From contig JANQLY010000010.1 in the NCBI GenBank assembly GCA_028280345.1, positions 1 through 64,000 of the forward strand: a DNA stretch of 64,000 bases. Reading direction: 5' to 3'. How positions within the stretch are numbered: the stretch's first letter is position 1; each line of letters starts with the position of its first letter. The translations under genes and the position numbers were made by a program. This stretch comes from Pseudomonadales bacterium. Lineage in GTDB: Bacteria; Pseudomonadota; Gammaproteobacteria; Pseudomonadales; UBA7239. The notes below the pieces were generated by a model that did no database searches, was not told where the DNA came from, and was given only the letters and a program-made list of their open reading frames with translations. Below are positions 45,001 to 52,673 of the stretch, piece after piece.

Positions 45001-45552
45001 AGCGATGAACTGTCGATTGCGGTTGCCAAATACTATGCGAAGCTGCTTGCAGTCAAAGATGAATACGAGGTGTCGCGTCTGTACAGCGACGGCCGCTTCC
45101 TGAAAATGGTTGAAACCCAGTTTGAAGGCGACTACAAACTTAAATTCAATCTCGCACCGGAACACTTCTCAACGCGCAACCCGGTTACCGGTCGCCTTAC
45201 CAAGCGCCAGTATGGCCCGTATATGCTCAAGGCCTTCGGTTTGCTTGCGAAGCTCAAGTTCCTGCGTTTTACTCCGTTTGATGTATTCAATATGAGCAAA
45301 CACCGCAAACTGGAACGTCAGCTTGCAGCAGATTATGAAAAAATCATCGGCTTTATTATTGAACGGCTTAACAGCGAAAATCACAGCACAGCGGTTGAAA
45401 TTGCCAGCCTGCCGGAAATCATTCGCGGTTACGACATTGTTAAAGAGCGTTTTATCAAGCAGGCCAAGGAGCAGGAAGTGGCACTGCTGGACCGCTTTAA
45501 TAACCCGGTAAAAGCACAAGATAAAATTTCTGTGCAAGCAGTCGAAGCATAA
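42031..45552 (+). CDS. Fused indolepyruvate:ferredoxin oxidoreductase-type 2-oxoacid oxidoreductase
   Basis: 1173-residue single-chain enzyme with the layout of IorA plus IorB: N-terminal pyrimidine-binding domain (SGYRGSPLGIYDLQLW), a thiamine-diphosphate domain with GGIGCHGMAVW and a ferredoxin-like segment with a 4Fe-4S pattern CEGCGDCGVQSNCIAIEP, then the gamma domain (VTGIGGTGVVTIGALLGMAA). It would oxidatively decarboxylate an aryl- or branched-chain 2-oxoacid to the acyl-CoA, reducing ferredoxin. Fused forms occur in aerobic proteobacteria with acyl-CoA catabolism. A PPOX-family flavoprotein gene follows after 24 bp. True substrate not determined. Confidence 0.9.
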   Translation: MKDVKLDDKYTLESGRIFLTGSQALVRLPMMQRQRDLAAGHNTAGFISGYRGSPLGIYDLQLWAAKDHLKENHIHFEPGVNEDLAATSVWGSQQVNLLEGPKYDGVFGIWYGKGPGVDRSGDAMKHGSFNGTSPLGGVLCLAGDDHGAKSSTIAHQSEQIFEHMAMPVLNPATVQDYLDLGLHGFAMSRYSGCWIGFICVTDTVESSASCYVDPSRVDVVIPEDVTPPEGGVNIAFGVMPLVAEVRQYQHRLVMAQAYARANKLDKQMLGSSGKKKLGIVTTGKAYLDVRDALDELNVDESNAEALGLGIYKVAMTWPLEPEGIKAFAADCDELLVIEEKRAFMEPQIANILYNLPQDERPLIVGKRDESGMPLVPAEGELEAKPMARIIGQRLLKHNSSGTEYIDKYVNPPCQEVAAAAPATNLMRLPSFCSGCPHNTSTNVPEGSIAMGGIGCHGMAVWLPERKTLTLFHMGGEGAPWIGQAPFTDTPHIFQNLGDGTYFHSGLLAIRATAAAKNVNITYKILLNGAIAMTGGQPIEGAEFEGEVSAPQVAHQVRSEGVHVIAVVTDDLQKYRRHHFPHGTTFHHRDELDEVQKKLRKVKGTSVMIYDQTCATEKRRLRKRGKYPDPDERMYINELVCEGCGDCGVQSNCIAIEPVETEFGRKRRINQSSCNKDYSCVKGFCPSFVTVKGGKPKKMKSEGVAGASNEEELFANLPAPQMPNLDRPFSVLVTGIGGTGVVTIGALLGMAAHLEEKGVSCLDVVGLAQKNGPVTSHIRIGKTPEDIHAVRIASQKADLILGCDIVVTAGMEAVSKIAKEKTQLVVNNHVVPTSSFASDPNLDLSSDGMEKALADAAGESHAHFFPATKLAAALFGDAIASNLFQVGFAFQKGLIPVSLDSLMRAIEMNGIAVDMNKRTFNWGRLAAVDMQKVLDAAAPQMIDAARQLPMSLDDIINHRVNHLTGYHDAAYAQKYKQLVETVRNVEKEKCDSDELSIAVAKYYAKLLAVKDEYEVSRLYSDGRFLKMVETQFEGDYKLKFNLAPEHFSTRNPVTGRLTKRQYGPYMLKAFGLLAKLKFLRFTPFDVFNMSKHRKLERQLAADYEKIIGFIIERLNSENHSTAVEIASLPEIIRGYDIVKERFIKQAKEQEVALLDRFNNPVKAQDKISVQAVEA

Positions 45553-45576
45553 ACGCACGCTTAAAGGAGAACCTCC

Positions 45577-46029
45577 ATGAGCAAGCCCGGTAACACAATC
45601 CCCGCAAGCCACTACGATATTGTAGAAGGCAATAACTTCGCTCAGGTGGCGATGATGATGCCAAACGGCAATCTGGCGAACAACGTGGTGGCGTTTCACT
45701 GGGATGGTGAATACGTGCGCTTCAGTACGATCAAGTCGCGCCAGAAATACAAAAACCTCGCCAGCGATCAACGCGTCGCACTGTGTATTGTTGATCCGGC
45801 CAATCCGTGGCGCTATCTGGAAATTCGCGGCACGGTAGATATCGAGGACGATACCGAACGCACGTTTATTAACAGTATTGCAAAAAAATACCTCAACCAG
45901 GATGAGTATCCGTTTGACCAGCCCGGTGACGAACGTGTGACGTTTACTGTAAAGCCGGTGCGTGTGCGCGCAGAGTATGTACACGCCGACGACGGGACAC
46001 CGGAAGATATCGGCATCAAGCGCGGCTAG
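45577..46029 (+). CDS. PPOX-class (pyridoxamine 5'-phosphate oxidase-fold) flavoprotein
   Basis: 150-residue split-barrel protein. ANNVVAFHWDGEYVRFST, KYKNLASDQRVALCIVDP and YLEIRGTVDIEDD form the FMN- or F420-binding beta barrel of PPOX-class F420-dependent reductases; the subfamily usually described by that name could use FMN here because no F420 biosynthesis gene is visible in the window. Strong ribosome site AAAGGAGAACC before the ATG. Placed directly after the 2-oxoacid oxidoreductase gene and likely co-transcribed. Confidence 0.8.
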   Translation: MSKPGNTIPASHYDIVEGNNFAQVAMMMPNGNLANNVVAFHWDGEYVRFSTIKSRQKYKNLASDQRVALCIVDPANPWRYLEIRGTVDIEDDTERTFINSIAKKYLNQDEYPFDQPGDERVTFTVKPVRVRAEYVHADDGTPEDIGIKRG

Positions 46030-46060
46030 CCGTTATTATTAGCGCGGCCGATTAAAGCAC

Positions 46061-47923
46061 ATGTCCAAATCCACCGCGGTACTGATAGCGTTTGTGCTCG
46101 GTACCGCGCTTGCCTATTGGTTACCCTCTGACTACCGCATCGACAATTTCAATATTGTCCAGCTCAAGCAGGCCGAATTACCCGATGGTGCTACCTATAC
46201 CGGCACCTTTAATGAGCAGGGCCTTATGCAAGGCCAAGGCAAACTTGTGTGGAGTAACGGTGCGTACTATGAAGGTGAATTTGGCAACGGCCTGTTTAAT
46301 GGTCATGGCCTTTTCGTTGAGCCTTCCGGTTATCGCTACGAAGGCGCTTTTCTCGACGGCCTTAAACATGGTCGCGGCAAAACCACTTACTCCGACGGTG
46401 CATACTTTGAAGGCCTCTATGTTCATGATCTGAAAAACGGCTCGGGTCGTTTTGTGTTTTCCAATGGGCGTGTTTACGAAGGCGATTTCCAGGAAGACAA
46501 AATGACGGGCTACGGTATGTGGACCCTCGAAGGGGAGTATCACTATCAGGGCGCGGTGAAAAATGGCTATTACCATGGCCAGGGTACGATCACCTATGAT
46601 AATGGCAACAAGTATGTTGGCGAGTTTGTACAAGGCGAGTTTCACGGCCGCGGTGTCTTTTCCACACGCGATAGCAAGATCTATTCCGGTGAATTTGTAA
46701 ACGGATCAATGACGGGTTTTGGCTCGATTGTTGATACGCGCCGCCACACCCATTATGCGGGCGACGTGGAAAACTGGCGTCCGAGTGGCACCGGTACCAC
46801 GACCAACCGCAGCGGCGAATACATGACAGGCGAATACCGTTTCGGTGAATTAACCGGTACCGGCGTACAGGTTGATCGCAAGGGCAATAAATACGAAGGC
46901 AACTTCTTTAACGGCATGAAGCATGGCGAAGGGCAGATGACCTACGTCAAGGCCCTCGATGGCATAACGACTTTCAGCGGCACCTGGAATTACAACAACC
47001 TCGAAAGTACTGACGGCGGCGCGGTGATCTATCCGCCCGGAGAGATTGTCGAGCACGCACTGTATCACCAGGCACAGGCACTGCAAACGGTACTCGACAA
47101 GGTGCCCGACGGCGATGCAGAAACGATTGAGATGTACAGCCTGGGCATTGCGTCTTACGGCTCCGAGGAAGTGTTTAATCGTGAAATCAAATTTATTGAG
47201 CCATTTCTTGAACAGCGCTTTGCACTGGATGGACGCAGCATTTACCTGAGCAACAGTCGCCGCGACATCACTACGCGACCGCTCGCCACCGAAACCAGTG
47301 TCGAGCAAAGCCTGCAAACCATCGGTGAACGCATGAACCCGGAGCAGGACATCCTGTTTTTCTATATCACCACCCACGGCAACGAGAATAAAACCCTGTC
47401 GTTTGATCACGAGGGATTATCATTGCACGACCTGAGTGCCGAGCGCCTGCGCGAGATGCTGGATGACAGCGGCATTAAATGGAAAGTGATAGTTATTTCC
47501 GCCTGCTACTCCGGCGGCTTTATCGAAGCCCTGACGGATGAACACACACTGATCATGACCGCAGCGGCGGCGGATAAAACCTCATTCGGCTGTGACGACG
47601 ACAACGACTTCACTTGGTTCGGCAAGGCATTTTTCAAACAGGCGCTTCCCACCACAGAAAGCCTTGTCACCGCATTTGAGCAGGCCCGCGATGCCGTTAC
47701 CGTGTGGGAAAAAGAGCAGGGCGTCACTGAGTCGGTACCGCAGATACAGCGCAGCGAAACCCTTGAACAGCAGCTGGCGCTGTGGCAACAGACATTGCCT
47801 CCTTTAATCCCGCCAGCCGCAAGTGAGACTGGCGGTGAAGAGGAGATTGAAAGCGAGGCTGATAACAAAACCGAACAAGCAGCCGATCAGACAGAACCTC
47901 AGCAACTTGATCAGGAACAATAG
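46061..47923 (+). CDS. MORN-repeat protein with C-terminal C13-family (caspase-like) cysteine peptidase domain
   Basis: 620 residues. An N-terminal hydrophobic segment (about 5-22) acts as signal or anchor. Residues about 44-300 hold eleven MORN-type repeats (YEGEFGNGLFNGHG and variants). Residues about 345-545 form a legumain/caspase-fold peptidase with catalytic His439 in THGNENKTLSF and Cys482 in SACYSGGF, followed by an acidic, disordered tail rich in Glu. MORN arrays bind membranes or lipids in other proteins, so this may be a membrane-sited protease. Substrate unknown. No inhibitor or partner gene is adjacent. Confidence 0.85.
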   Translation: MSKSTAVLIAFVLGTALAYWLPSDYRIDNFNIVQLKQAELPDGATYTGTFNEQGLMQGQGKLVWSNGAYYEGEFGNGLFNGHGLFVEPSGYRYEGAFLDGLKHGRGKTTYSDGAYFEGLYVHDLKNGSGRFVFSNGRVYEGDFQEDKMTGYGMWTLEGEYHYQGAVKNGYYHGQGTITYDNGNKYVGEFVQGEFHGRGVFSTRDSKIYSGEFVNGSMTGFGSIVDTRRHTHYAGDVENWRPSGTGTTTNRSGEYMTGEYRFGELTGTGVQVDRKGNKYEGNFFNGMKHGEGQMTYVKALDGITTFSGTWNYNNLESTDGGAVIYPPGEIVEHALYHQAQALQTVLDKVPDGDAETIEMYSLGIASYGSEEVFNREIKFIEPFLEQRFALDGRSIYLSNSRRDITTRPLATETSVEQSLQTIGERMNPEQDILFFYITTHGNENKTLSFDHEGLSLHDLSAERLREMLDDSGIKWKVIVISACYSGGFIEALTDEHTLIMTAAAADKTSFGCDDDNDFTWFGKAFFKQALPTTESLVTAFEQARDAVTVWEKEQGVTESVPQIQRSETLEQQLALWQQTLPPLIPPAASETGGEEEIESEADNKTEQAADQTEPQQLDQEQ

Positions 47924-48038
47924 AAAATAGCAGCAAAAACCGCTAGACTGCGCCCCAATCAGAGTACCTGATTAACAAAACAACCAACGCGCCGGATTTA
48001 CGCTCCGGTAAATAGACACCAAAGCCGAGGTAGCCACC

Positions 48039-49037
48039 ATGACTGAGTCCAGTACACAGCCGCAATATCTTGTTTGTGCCCTGTATCGTTTTGTCGAGCT
48101 CGACAACTACGAAGCACTGCGCGAGCCACTGTTAAATTTTATGCTCGAACACAATATCAAAGGCACATTGCTGCTCGCTCGCGAAGGCATTAACGGCACT
48201 GTATCCGGTAGCCAGGCTGCGATTGATGCACTGCTTGAGTGGTTTGGCCGCGATGAGCGCCTCGCCGATATCGATCACAAAATATCCTACGACGATGAAC
48301 AACCGTTTTACCGCACCAAGGTTAAATTGAAACAAGAAATCGTCACCATGGGGGTGGAAGGCATCGATCCGAAAAAAGTTGTTGGCACCTATGTGAAACC
48401 GAAAGACTGGAATGCACTTATCTCCGATCCGGATGTGGTGCTTGTTGATACGCGTAACGACTACGAAGTGCAAATTGGCACGTTTGAGGGCGCGCTTAAT
48501 CCGGAAACTGAAACCTTTCGTGAATTTCCCGACTATGTAAAAAACAATCTCGACAAAAACACCAACAAAAAAGTCGCAATGTTTTGCACCGGTGGTATTC
48601 GTTGTGAAAAGTCCACCGCCTATTTAAAAGAGCAGGGTTTTGATGAGGTCTACCACCTTGAAGGCGGCATCCTCAAATACCTGGAAGAAGTGCCGGAGCA
48701 GGATAGCCTGTGGCGCGGTGAATGTTTTGTGTTTGATAATCGCGTGACGGTTAACCACCAGCTGGAAAAAGGCGGCTACGATCAGTGCCACGCGTGCCGT
48801 TTACCGATTACCGAAGAAGACAAGCAACACGAGCATTATGAAAAAGGCATTAGCTGCCCGCATTGTTATGGCAAAAAAGATGCACAGCAGTTAGAACGCT
48901 ACCGTGAACGGGAAAAACAAATCCAACTTGCCAAACAGCGCGGTGATGCACATATCGGAGAGGAAGCAAAAGCATCAACCTCTAATCGACGGGTTCTTAA
49001 GCGGCAGTATCGGGAGAGGGATAAAGAGAGAGCTTAA
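48039..49037 (+). CDS. trhO: tRNA uridine(34) hydroxylase TrhO (rhodanese-domain)
   Basis: Oxygen-dependent hydroxylation of U34 to 5-hydroxyuridine. 332 residues: N-terminal ferredoxin-like domain with [11 protein letters not shown], rhodanese domain with the catalytic loop [11 protein letters not shown], and a C-terminal zinc-type segment with CHACRLP and CPHCYGKK. This is the YceA layout and length. It overlaps no other gene and the next starts 16 bp after its stop. Its 3' end borders the AT-rich accessory stretch. Confidence 0.95.
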   Translation: MTESSTQPQYLVCALYRFVELDNYEALREPLLNFMLEHNIKGTLLLAREGINGTVSGSQAAIDALLEWFGRDERLADIDHKISYDDEQPFYRTKVKLKQEIVTMGVEGIDPKKVVGTYVKPKDWNALISDPDVVLVDTRNDYEVQIGTFEGALNPETETFREFPDYVKNNLDKNTNKKVAMFCTGGIRCEKSTAYLKEQGFDEVYHLEGGILKYLEEVPEQDSLWRGECFVFDNRVTVNHQLEKGGYDQCHACRLPITEEDKQHEHYEKGISCPHCYGKKDAQQLERYREREKQIQLAKQRGDAHIGEEAKASTSNRRVLKRQYRERDKERA

Positions 49038-49053
49038 TATTGGAAAAAATGCT

Positions 49054-49503
49054 GTGCTGAAAAAAGTTATCTTTGTTTTTATTTTATTTGTAGATAGCGC
49101 TGCGGCATGCAGTTGCATTGGCCTCAGCCTGGTTGAAAAATTCGAAAGTGCAAATCGAGTATTCACAGGTGAGCTAATACAAACAGGCACCATTCCGGAA
49201 ACAGGAAAATTTGAAGAAACCTACGATATTGAAGACCTGGAAATGAAATCAGGTGTCTTTCAGGTGATTAAGACCTATAAAGGCAGCCACTCGAGAATTG
49301 TTGAAGTAAAGACCGCACCTTGGACAGCCAGTTGTGGCGTTCCTTTATATATGGGTAGAACTTATATCATTTTTCAAGACGTATCGGGAATAATCGAGCT
49401 TTGTGGCGGAAGCATGCCAATAGAAAAAGAAGATATTCAAATTATGGACCCGGTATTTATTGATGCTGCTGAGCGGGCAAGTTATAACAAACAACTCGAA
49501 TAA
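49054..49503 (+). CDS. Secreted TIMP/netrin-like protein (hypothetical)
   Basis: 149 residues from the GTG at 49054 (the frame extends upstream into trhO, but that part is out of family). A hydrophobic signal sequence LKKVIFVFILFVDSAAA ends just before CSCIGLSLVEKFESANRVFTGELIQ, the pattern of bacterial proteins with a tissue-inhibitor-of-metalloproteinase-like OB fold. In such proteins Cys-Ser-Cys at the mature N-terminus is typical. Mature cysteines (two more in the C-terminal half) may form disulfides. Function of the bacterial family is not established. Lower GC than trhO. Confidence 0.6.
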   Translation: MLKKVIFVFILFVDSAAACSCIGLSLVEKFESANRVFTGELIQTGTIPETGKFEETYDIEDLEMKSGVFQVIKTYKGSHSRIVEVKTAPWTASCGVPLYMGRTYIIFQDVSGIIELCGGSMPIEKEDIQIMDPVFIDAAERASYNKQLE

Positions 49504-49521
49504 TAAGAGCAGGGTAAAAAT

Positions 49522-49545
49522 AGAGGGGGAGCAAGCCCCCCCTCT
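49522..49545. terminator. Bidirectional terminator between convergent genes
   Basis: AGAGGGGG and CCCCCTCT form a perfect 8-bp stem with an 8-base loop, 19 bp after the TIMP-like gene and 12 bp before the end of the convergent gene at 49557. T-rich on the right side (TCTTATTG), A-rich on the left. Confidence 0.85.
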
Positions 49546-49556
49546 TCTTATTGTTA

Positions 49557-50009
49557 CTAGCTAACAGGTACCCCTGAATAGCAGACATTCAAAACCCCAC
49601 CGATATATACCGAGCAGGGGTTTGATGCAGAAAAGATTACCTGGTATTTTAACGGATCATTTTGTAAAGGCCCGGGGCCGTATATAAAACCATGAGTTGA
49701 AAACTTTGAGTTACCAACGTAAAGCTCAAATAATTTGGAAAAGCCTACCTCTTTTGGCTTAACTTCCTGGATAAATCCACTAATACAAATAATTCTCTGA
49801 CCTTCAGGTTCTAATTCAGCAACTGGTTGTTCGGTAAGCTCAATCGTATCATGGTCGTTAGGGTTGACTTTCTCGGGGTACATAAACCTTGAAACACGAT
49901 AGAAATGTATTCTATTGCTGTCACTCATATCAGGATAACTTCCCACTACTTCACTGGAAATATGAGATGAATCAATACTTAGTACTTGTTTGTTTGATGT
50001 TTCGCTCAT
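49557..50009 (-). CDS. Hypothetical protein
   Basis: Not recognised. 150 residues, probably cytosolic: no signal peptide or membrane segment. Composition is polar with many Ser, Glu and Pro; a beta-rich middle (HFYRVSRFMYP, KLFELYVGNSKFSTHGFIYG) suggests a small all-beta fold. The gene has a strong ribosome site (AAGGAGGGACATCGC before ATG), which supports expression. It stands alone in the accessory stretch; no function is proposed. Confidence 0.65.
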   Translation of the reverse strand: MSETSNKQVLSIDSSHISSEVVGSYPDMSDSNRIHFYRVSRFMYPEKVNPNDHDTIELTEQPVAELEPEGQRIICISGFIQEVKPKEVGFSKLFELYVGNSKFSTHGFIYGPGPLQNDPLKYQVIFSASNPCSVYIGGVLNVCYSGVPVS

Positions 50010-50096
50010 GCGATGTCCCTCCTTTTTTGGGTTTTCAATAATACTTTTTGATCAAGAGCGTGAAAGAATATAAGAATAATAATACAGCTCTATTTA

Positions 50097-50567
50097 TTAC
50101 CCACTTTTGTTCCGGCCTATCGGTATATCAAAATGCAAAACCTCTTCCCGTACACCAAGTTTTGTATACAATTCAATCGCCGGCTCATCACCATGATCGG
50201 CCTGAACAAAAATCACCCATGCGCCTTTTTGCTCGGCAATAGGCTTTAATGCGTTGATAAGGCCTGTGGCAATACCCTTGCGCCGAAATTCTGAATCAAC
50301 GGCCAGATCGTAAATATAGACCTCGCTGCGTTGCTGTTCAAATTTCTTTAGCTCATAAGCGGCCAAACCACCAATAACCCGATCGTTATCATCTATTGCA
50401 ACCAGTGTAATAAAACTATCGCTTTCAAGCAGGCTTTGCATATAGTCGGCAGAGGGCCGTTGCTTGCCGTAGGTGTCTTCTTCCTCAAATGCTTTGCCAA
50501 AGCAATCAAGCAGACTATCCATTAATTGGAGGTCTGTGCCGCCAAGTTGCTTATATTTTATATCCAC
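50097..50567 (-). CDS. AAC(3)-I-type aminoglycoside N-acetyltransferase (GNAT)
   Basis: GNAT enzyme closely resembling aminoglycoside 3-N-acetyltransferases of class I. 157 residues from the GTG at 50567 (family about 154). Diagnostic segments are LLDCFGKAFEEEDTYG, FEQQRSEVYIYDLAV, the acetyl-CoA loop RRKGIATGLINALK, and the tail VQADHGDEPAIELYTKLGVR. The frame continues upstream to 50636, but that part overlaps the next gene and has no family match. It lacks integron or transposon context here, so it is probably chromosomal. Whether it acetylates gentamicin-type drugs or a native polyamine or peptide is unknown. Confidence 0.88.
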   Translation of the reverse strand: MDIKYKQLGGTDLQLMDSLLDCFGKAFEEEDTYGKQRPSADYMQSLLESDSFITLVAIDDNDRVIGGLAAYELKKFEQQRSEVYIYDLAVDSEFRRKGIATGLINALKPIAEQKGAWVIFVQADHGDEPAIELYTKLGVREEVLHFDIPIGRNKSG

Positions 50568-50601
50568 TATTAGCGTTCTATTATTTGGGCCTGGTAATGC
50601 A

Positions 50602-51138
50602 TTACCAATACACCGGATTATCCAGCGCTTTGACACATGCCGAATTTCCGGGAATCGGTGTTATTTCACTACCATCGAGAGTCTGGCACAACCAGCCTTC
50701 AGGTTGCGATAAAGGCTGCGGGGCTTTAATCACAGCTTCAGTAATCTGCTGAAAACCCACCTGTGAATAATAATTCGGGTCACCATAAGTGAGCAGTAGT
50801 TTTATGCCTTTGTCTTTTAATTCCCCGATACCGTAGTTAATCAATGCCTGTCCGACACCCTTGCCTTGCTGGTTGGTGGAAATTGCTACGGGTGCGAGAA
50901 TAAAGGCTTCAATAGGGCTATCAAAAAATAACCGCGTACAAAAAATACAGCCAATAACCCGCTCCTGCTCACTAGCGATATAACCAAAAATATCTTCAGG
51001 GGCCGTGTCGTTGATCATATCCTGCACGAGGGTACCAATGCGCTCGCCTTCTTCCAAACCCTCGGAGTCAGAGAATACGCGGGTAAACAGCTGCTGGATT
51101 TCAGTGGTGTTTGAAAGCTTATAGTCTGAGAGTTGCAT
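50602..51138 (-). CDS. GNAT-family N-acetyltransferase (YhbS-like)
   Basis: 178 residues. The acetyl-CoA signature is VAISTNQQGKGVGQALINYG, followed by LLLTYGDPNYYSQVGFQ, which is typical of the YhbS branch (predicted N-acetyltransferases with a C-terminal extension). Its DNA has a decayed, internally deleted copy at 51553-51751, on the same strand, so it has been duplicated. The downstream AAC(3)-I-like gene starts 34 bp after its stop; the two may be one transcript. Substrate unknown. Confidence 0.85.
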   Translation of the reverse strand: MQLSDYKLSNTTEIQQLFTRVFSDSEGLEEGERIGTLVQDMINDTAPEDIFGYIASEQERVIGCIFCTRLFFDSPIEAFILAPVAISTNQQGKGVGQALINYGIGELKDKGIKLLLTYGDPNYYSQVGFQQITEAVIKAPQPLSQPEGWLCQTLDGSEITPIPGNSACVKALDNPVYW

Positions 51139-51202
51139 AGGGCGCTATTTTACATAAAAATTGGACCATATTGATAACGTACTAACCTAAAGGAATGCTT
51201 AT

Positions 51203-51526
51203 ATGAGCGCTTTCAGGTTCTTGATTCTAAATATAGTCGTATTAGTAGCCACCGGTTGCACAGGGCAAGACGGTGCAACCAATTCACAGGACTATAACGA
51301 AGTAGCCTATAACTGCGAACGGGAAGGTCGGGTATTAGTTCGTTTTTATAAAAACGAAGAGCTGGCGATTCTTATACGCAATGATGAGTTATTTGAATTA
51401 CCGCAGCAGCCAACCGGCTCCGGGTTTTATTATACCAATGGAAAAGTGGGCATCAGAGGCAAGGGTGATGAGATGAGGCTGGAGATTGGGCGTATGGCAC
51501 CAATCCACTGCCAAATAGAAAAGTAA
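51203..51526 (+). CDS. MliC-like periplasmic lysozyme-inhibitor lipoprotein
   Basis: 107 residues. Signal sequence with lipobox ATGC at the end of ILNIVVLVATGC. The mature part has YNCEREGRVLVRFYKNEE, ELPQQPTGSGFYYTNGKVGIRGKGDEMRLE and a last Cys in IHCQIE; this is the MliC/PliC pattern (YxCxxG...L....xSGxxYsdG....kG..a.L), in which two cysteines pair. MliC proteins block C-type lysozyme. Good ribosome site (AAAGGAATG, then TTATATG). It lies between a GNAT gene and its pseudogene copy. Confidence 0.75.
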   Translation: MSAFRFLILNIVVLVATGCTGQDGATNSQDYNEVAYNCEREGRVLVRFYKNEELAILIRNDELFELPQQPTGSGFYYTNGKVGIRGKGDEMRLEIGRMAPIHCQIEK

Positions 51527-51552
51527 TATTTGGTTGGCATTGCTTAATTTTG

Positions 51553-51751
51553 CTGCAATCCAGAGTTTGGCACAGGCAACCCTCAGGCTGCGATAACAGC
51601 TGCGGGGCTCGATTACTTCAGTAATCGACTTAATTACTCGCACGAGGGCACCAACACGCCCGCCTTTGCCCAGATCTTTGAAGTTGCAAAATCGGCTCAA
51701 TAGTTTCTGGATTTCTGCGGTGCCCAATGATTTATAGGGTGATAGCCGTAT
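51553..51751 (-). pseudogene. Degenerate, internally deleted copy of the GNAT gene at 50602-51138
   Basis: The DNA here matches two separate pieces of the neighbouring GNAT gene. The left piece (from CAGAGTTTGGCACAGG to CTTCAGTAATC) corresponds to its 3' part (GAGAGTCTGGCACAACC to CTTCAGTAATC); the right piece (GCACGAGGGCACCAAC to AATGATTTATAGGG) corresponds to its 5' part (GCACGAGGGTACCAAT to AAAGCTTATAGTC). About 260 bp of the middle is missing and the start ATG has become ATA near 51749-51751. It is a dead duplicate, ending 8 bp from the TIR gene stop. Confidence 0.85.
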
Positions 51752-51758
51752 GGTGTAG

Positions 51759-52673
51759 CTAGGCGCTTTTGAGGCCGTCTTCAATGTCCTTGGCAAGACC
51801 GTCATAAATAACCTCCCTGCGATCTTGACTCATAGAAGATAACGGCTCGCTAGGTGGGTTTGCAGCCTGAAAACGGCTTAATGATGGCTCTCTAGAAAAA
51901 CGGCATGGAGATACTATGACAGGAAGTATTTTAGTTCCTTTAACTTCTGCCGCGGCTAGTAGAGGCTGTAATTCATTGTTTATAATAAAGTCTGAAGCCA
52001 TAAAATCAGCGCTTATAAGCAATACAGCTATTCGAGATGAGCTGAGAGCTTTAGTAATCTCTTCTCTCCAGCGGTCTCCAGTTTTAATCTTGGTGTCTGC
52101 CCAAACATCCAAAGAGCCATTTCGGGTTAATGGCTGCAAGTGAACCAAAAGGCGGTCTAAGTAGAGACGGTCTTGATGGCTATAACTAATAAACGCCATT
52201 GGTGATTTAGTGTTTTCAGGTATAGCTTGTGCAAAATTCGAAGGGTTTTTATTGGCTTCTATAACGATAGAGCTGAGCTCTTTTTGAAATTCATCTTTCA
52301 AAGAAGCAAAAGAGTAGAGTAGTGGCTTTTTATCTCTAAACTCTGTCATGGTTGAACTATCACTAGAGTGAAAATAGATTATTGGCTTTCCTGTATTTTC
52401 TGCCTTTCCTGCAAGGTATGCGATGTTTGGGTTACATGTCGTTAAATCGCAAAGCAAGATATCGAACCCGGCGAATACATCTTCATGTACGGGTTCATTG
52501 GCAGGGCAGATATTACTCAGAACTGTGACTTTTGCATCAGGAATATTTTTTTCTACCCCTTCTTTTATGGACAGAGAAATAGATTCCATATCATATTCTA
52601 CATTTTCATACTTATTAAAAAGTTTTAAATGATCTATTTTTTTACCAGATGGAGAAAGTAATAGTATTTTCAT
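51759..52673 (-). CDS. TIR-domain protein with N-terminal nucleoside-deoxyribosyltransferase-like domain
   Basis: 304 residues from the ATG at 52673 (ribosome site AAGGAAACC upstream; an 11-residue longer frame is unlikely). Residues 1-100 look like a deoxyribosyltransferase- or SMODS-associated-like sensor fold: GFDILLCDLTTCNPNIAYLAGKA at 69-91 matches the AD-T-NPN-YE-G pattern. Residues 159-255 are a TIR domain: FISYSHQDRL, LDVWADTKIKTGDRWREEI, IAVLLISADFMAS and probable NADase Glu234 in INNELQ. Bacterial TIR effectors cleave NAD+ in antiphage defence or act in signalling; this is a plausible single-gene defence system, not shown to be one. Confidence 0.78.
   Translation of the reverse strand: MKILLLSPSGKKIDHLKLFNKYENVEYDMESISLSIKEGVEKNIPDAKVTVLSNICPANEPVHEDVFAGFDILLCDLTTCNPNIAYLAGKAENTGKPIIYFHSSDSSTMTEFRDKKPLLYSFASLKDEFQKELSSIVIEANKNPSNFAQAIPENTKSPMAFISYSHQDRLYLDRLLVHLQPLTRNGSLDVWADTKIKTGDRWREEITKALSSSRIAVLLISADFMASDFIINNELQPLLAAAEVKGTKILPVIVSPCRFSREPSLSRFQAANPPSEPLSSMSQDRREVIYDGLAKDIEDGLKSA

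Noticed and set aside
51398..51805. 135-codon minus-strand frame over the MliC 3' end and GNAT remnant
   Set aside because: Its similarity to the neighbouring GNAT gene is to two separated pieces, so it is the decayed duplicate and not a working gene.
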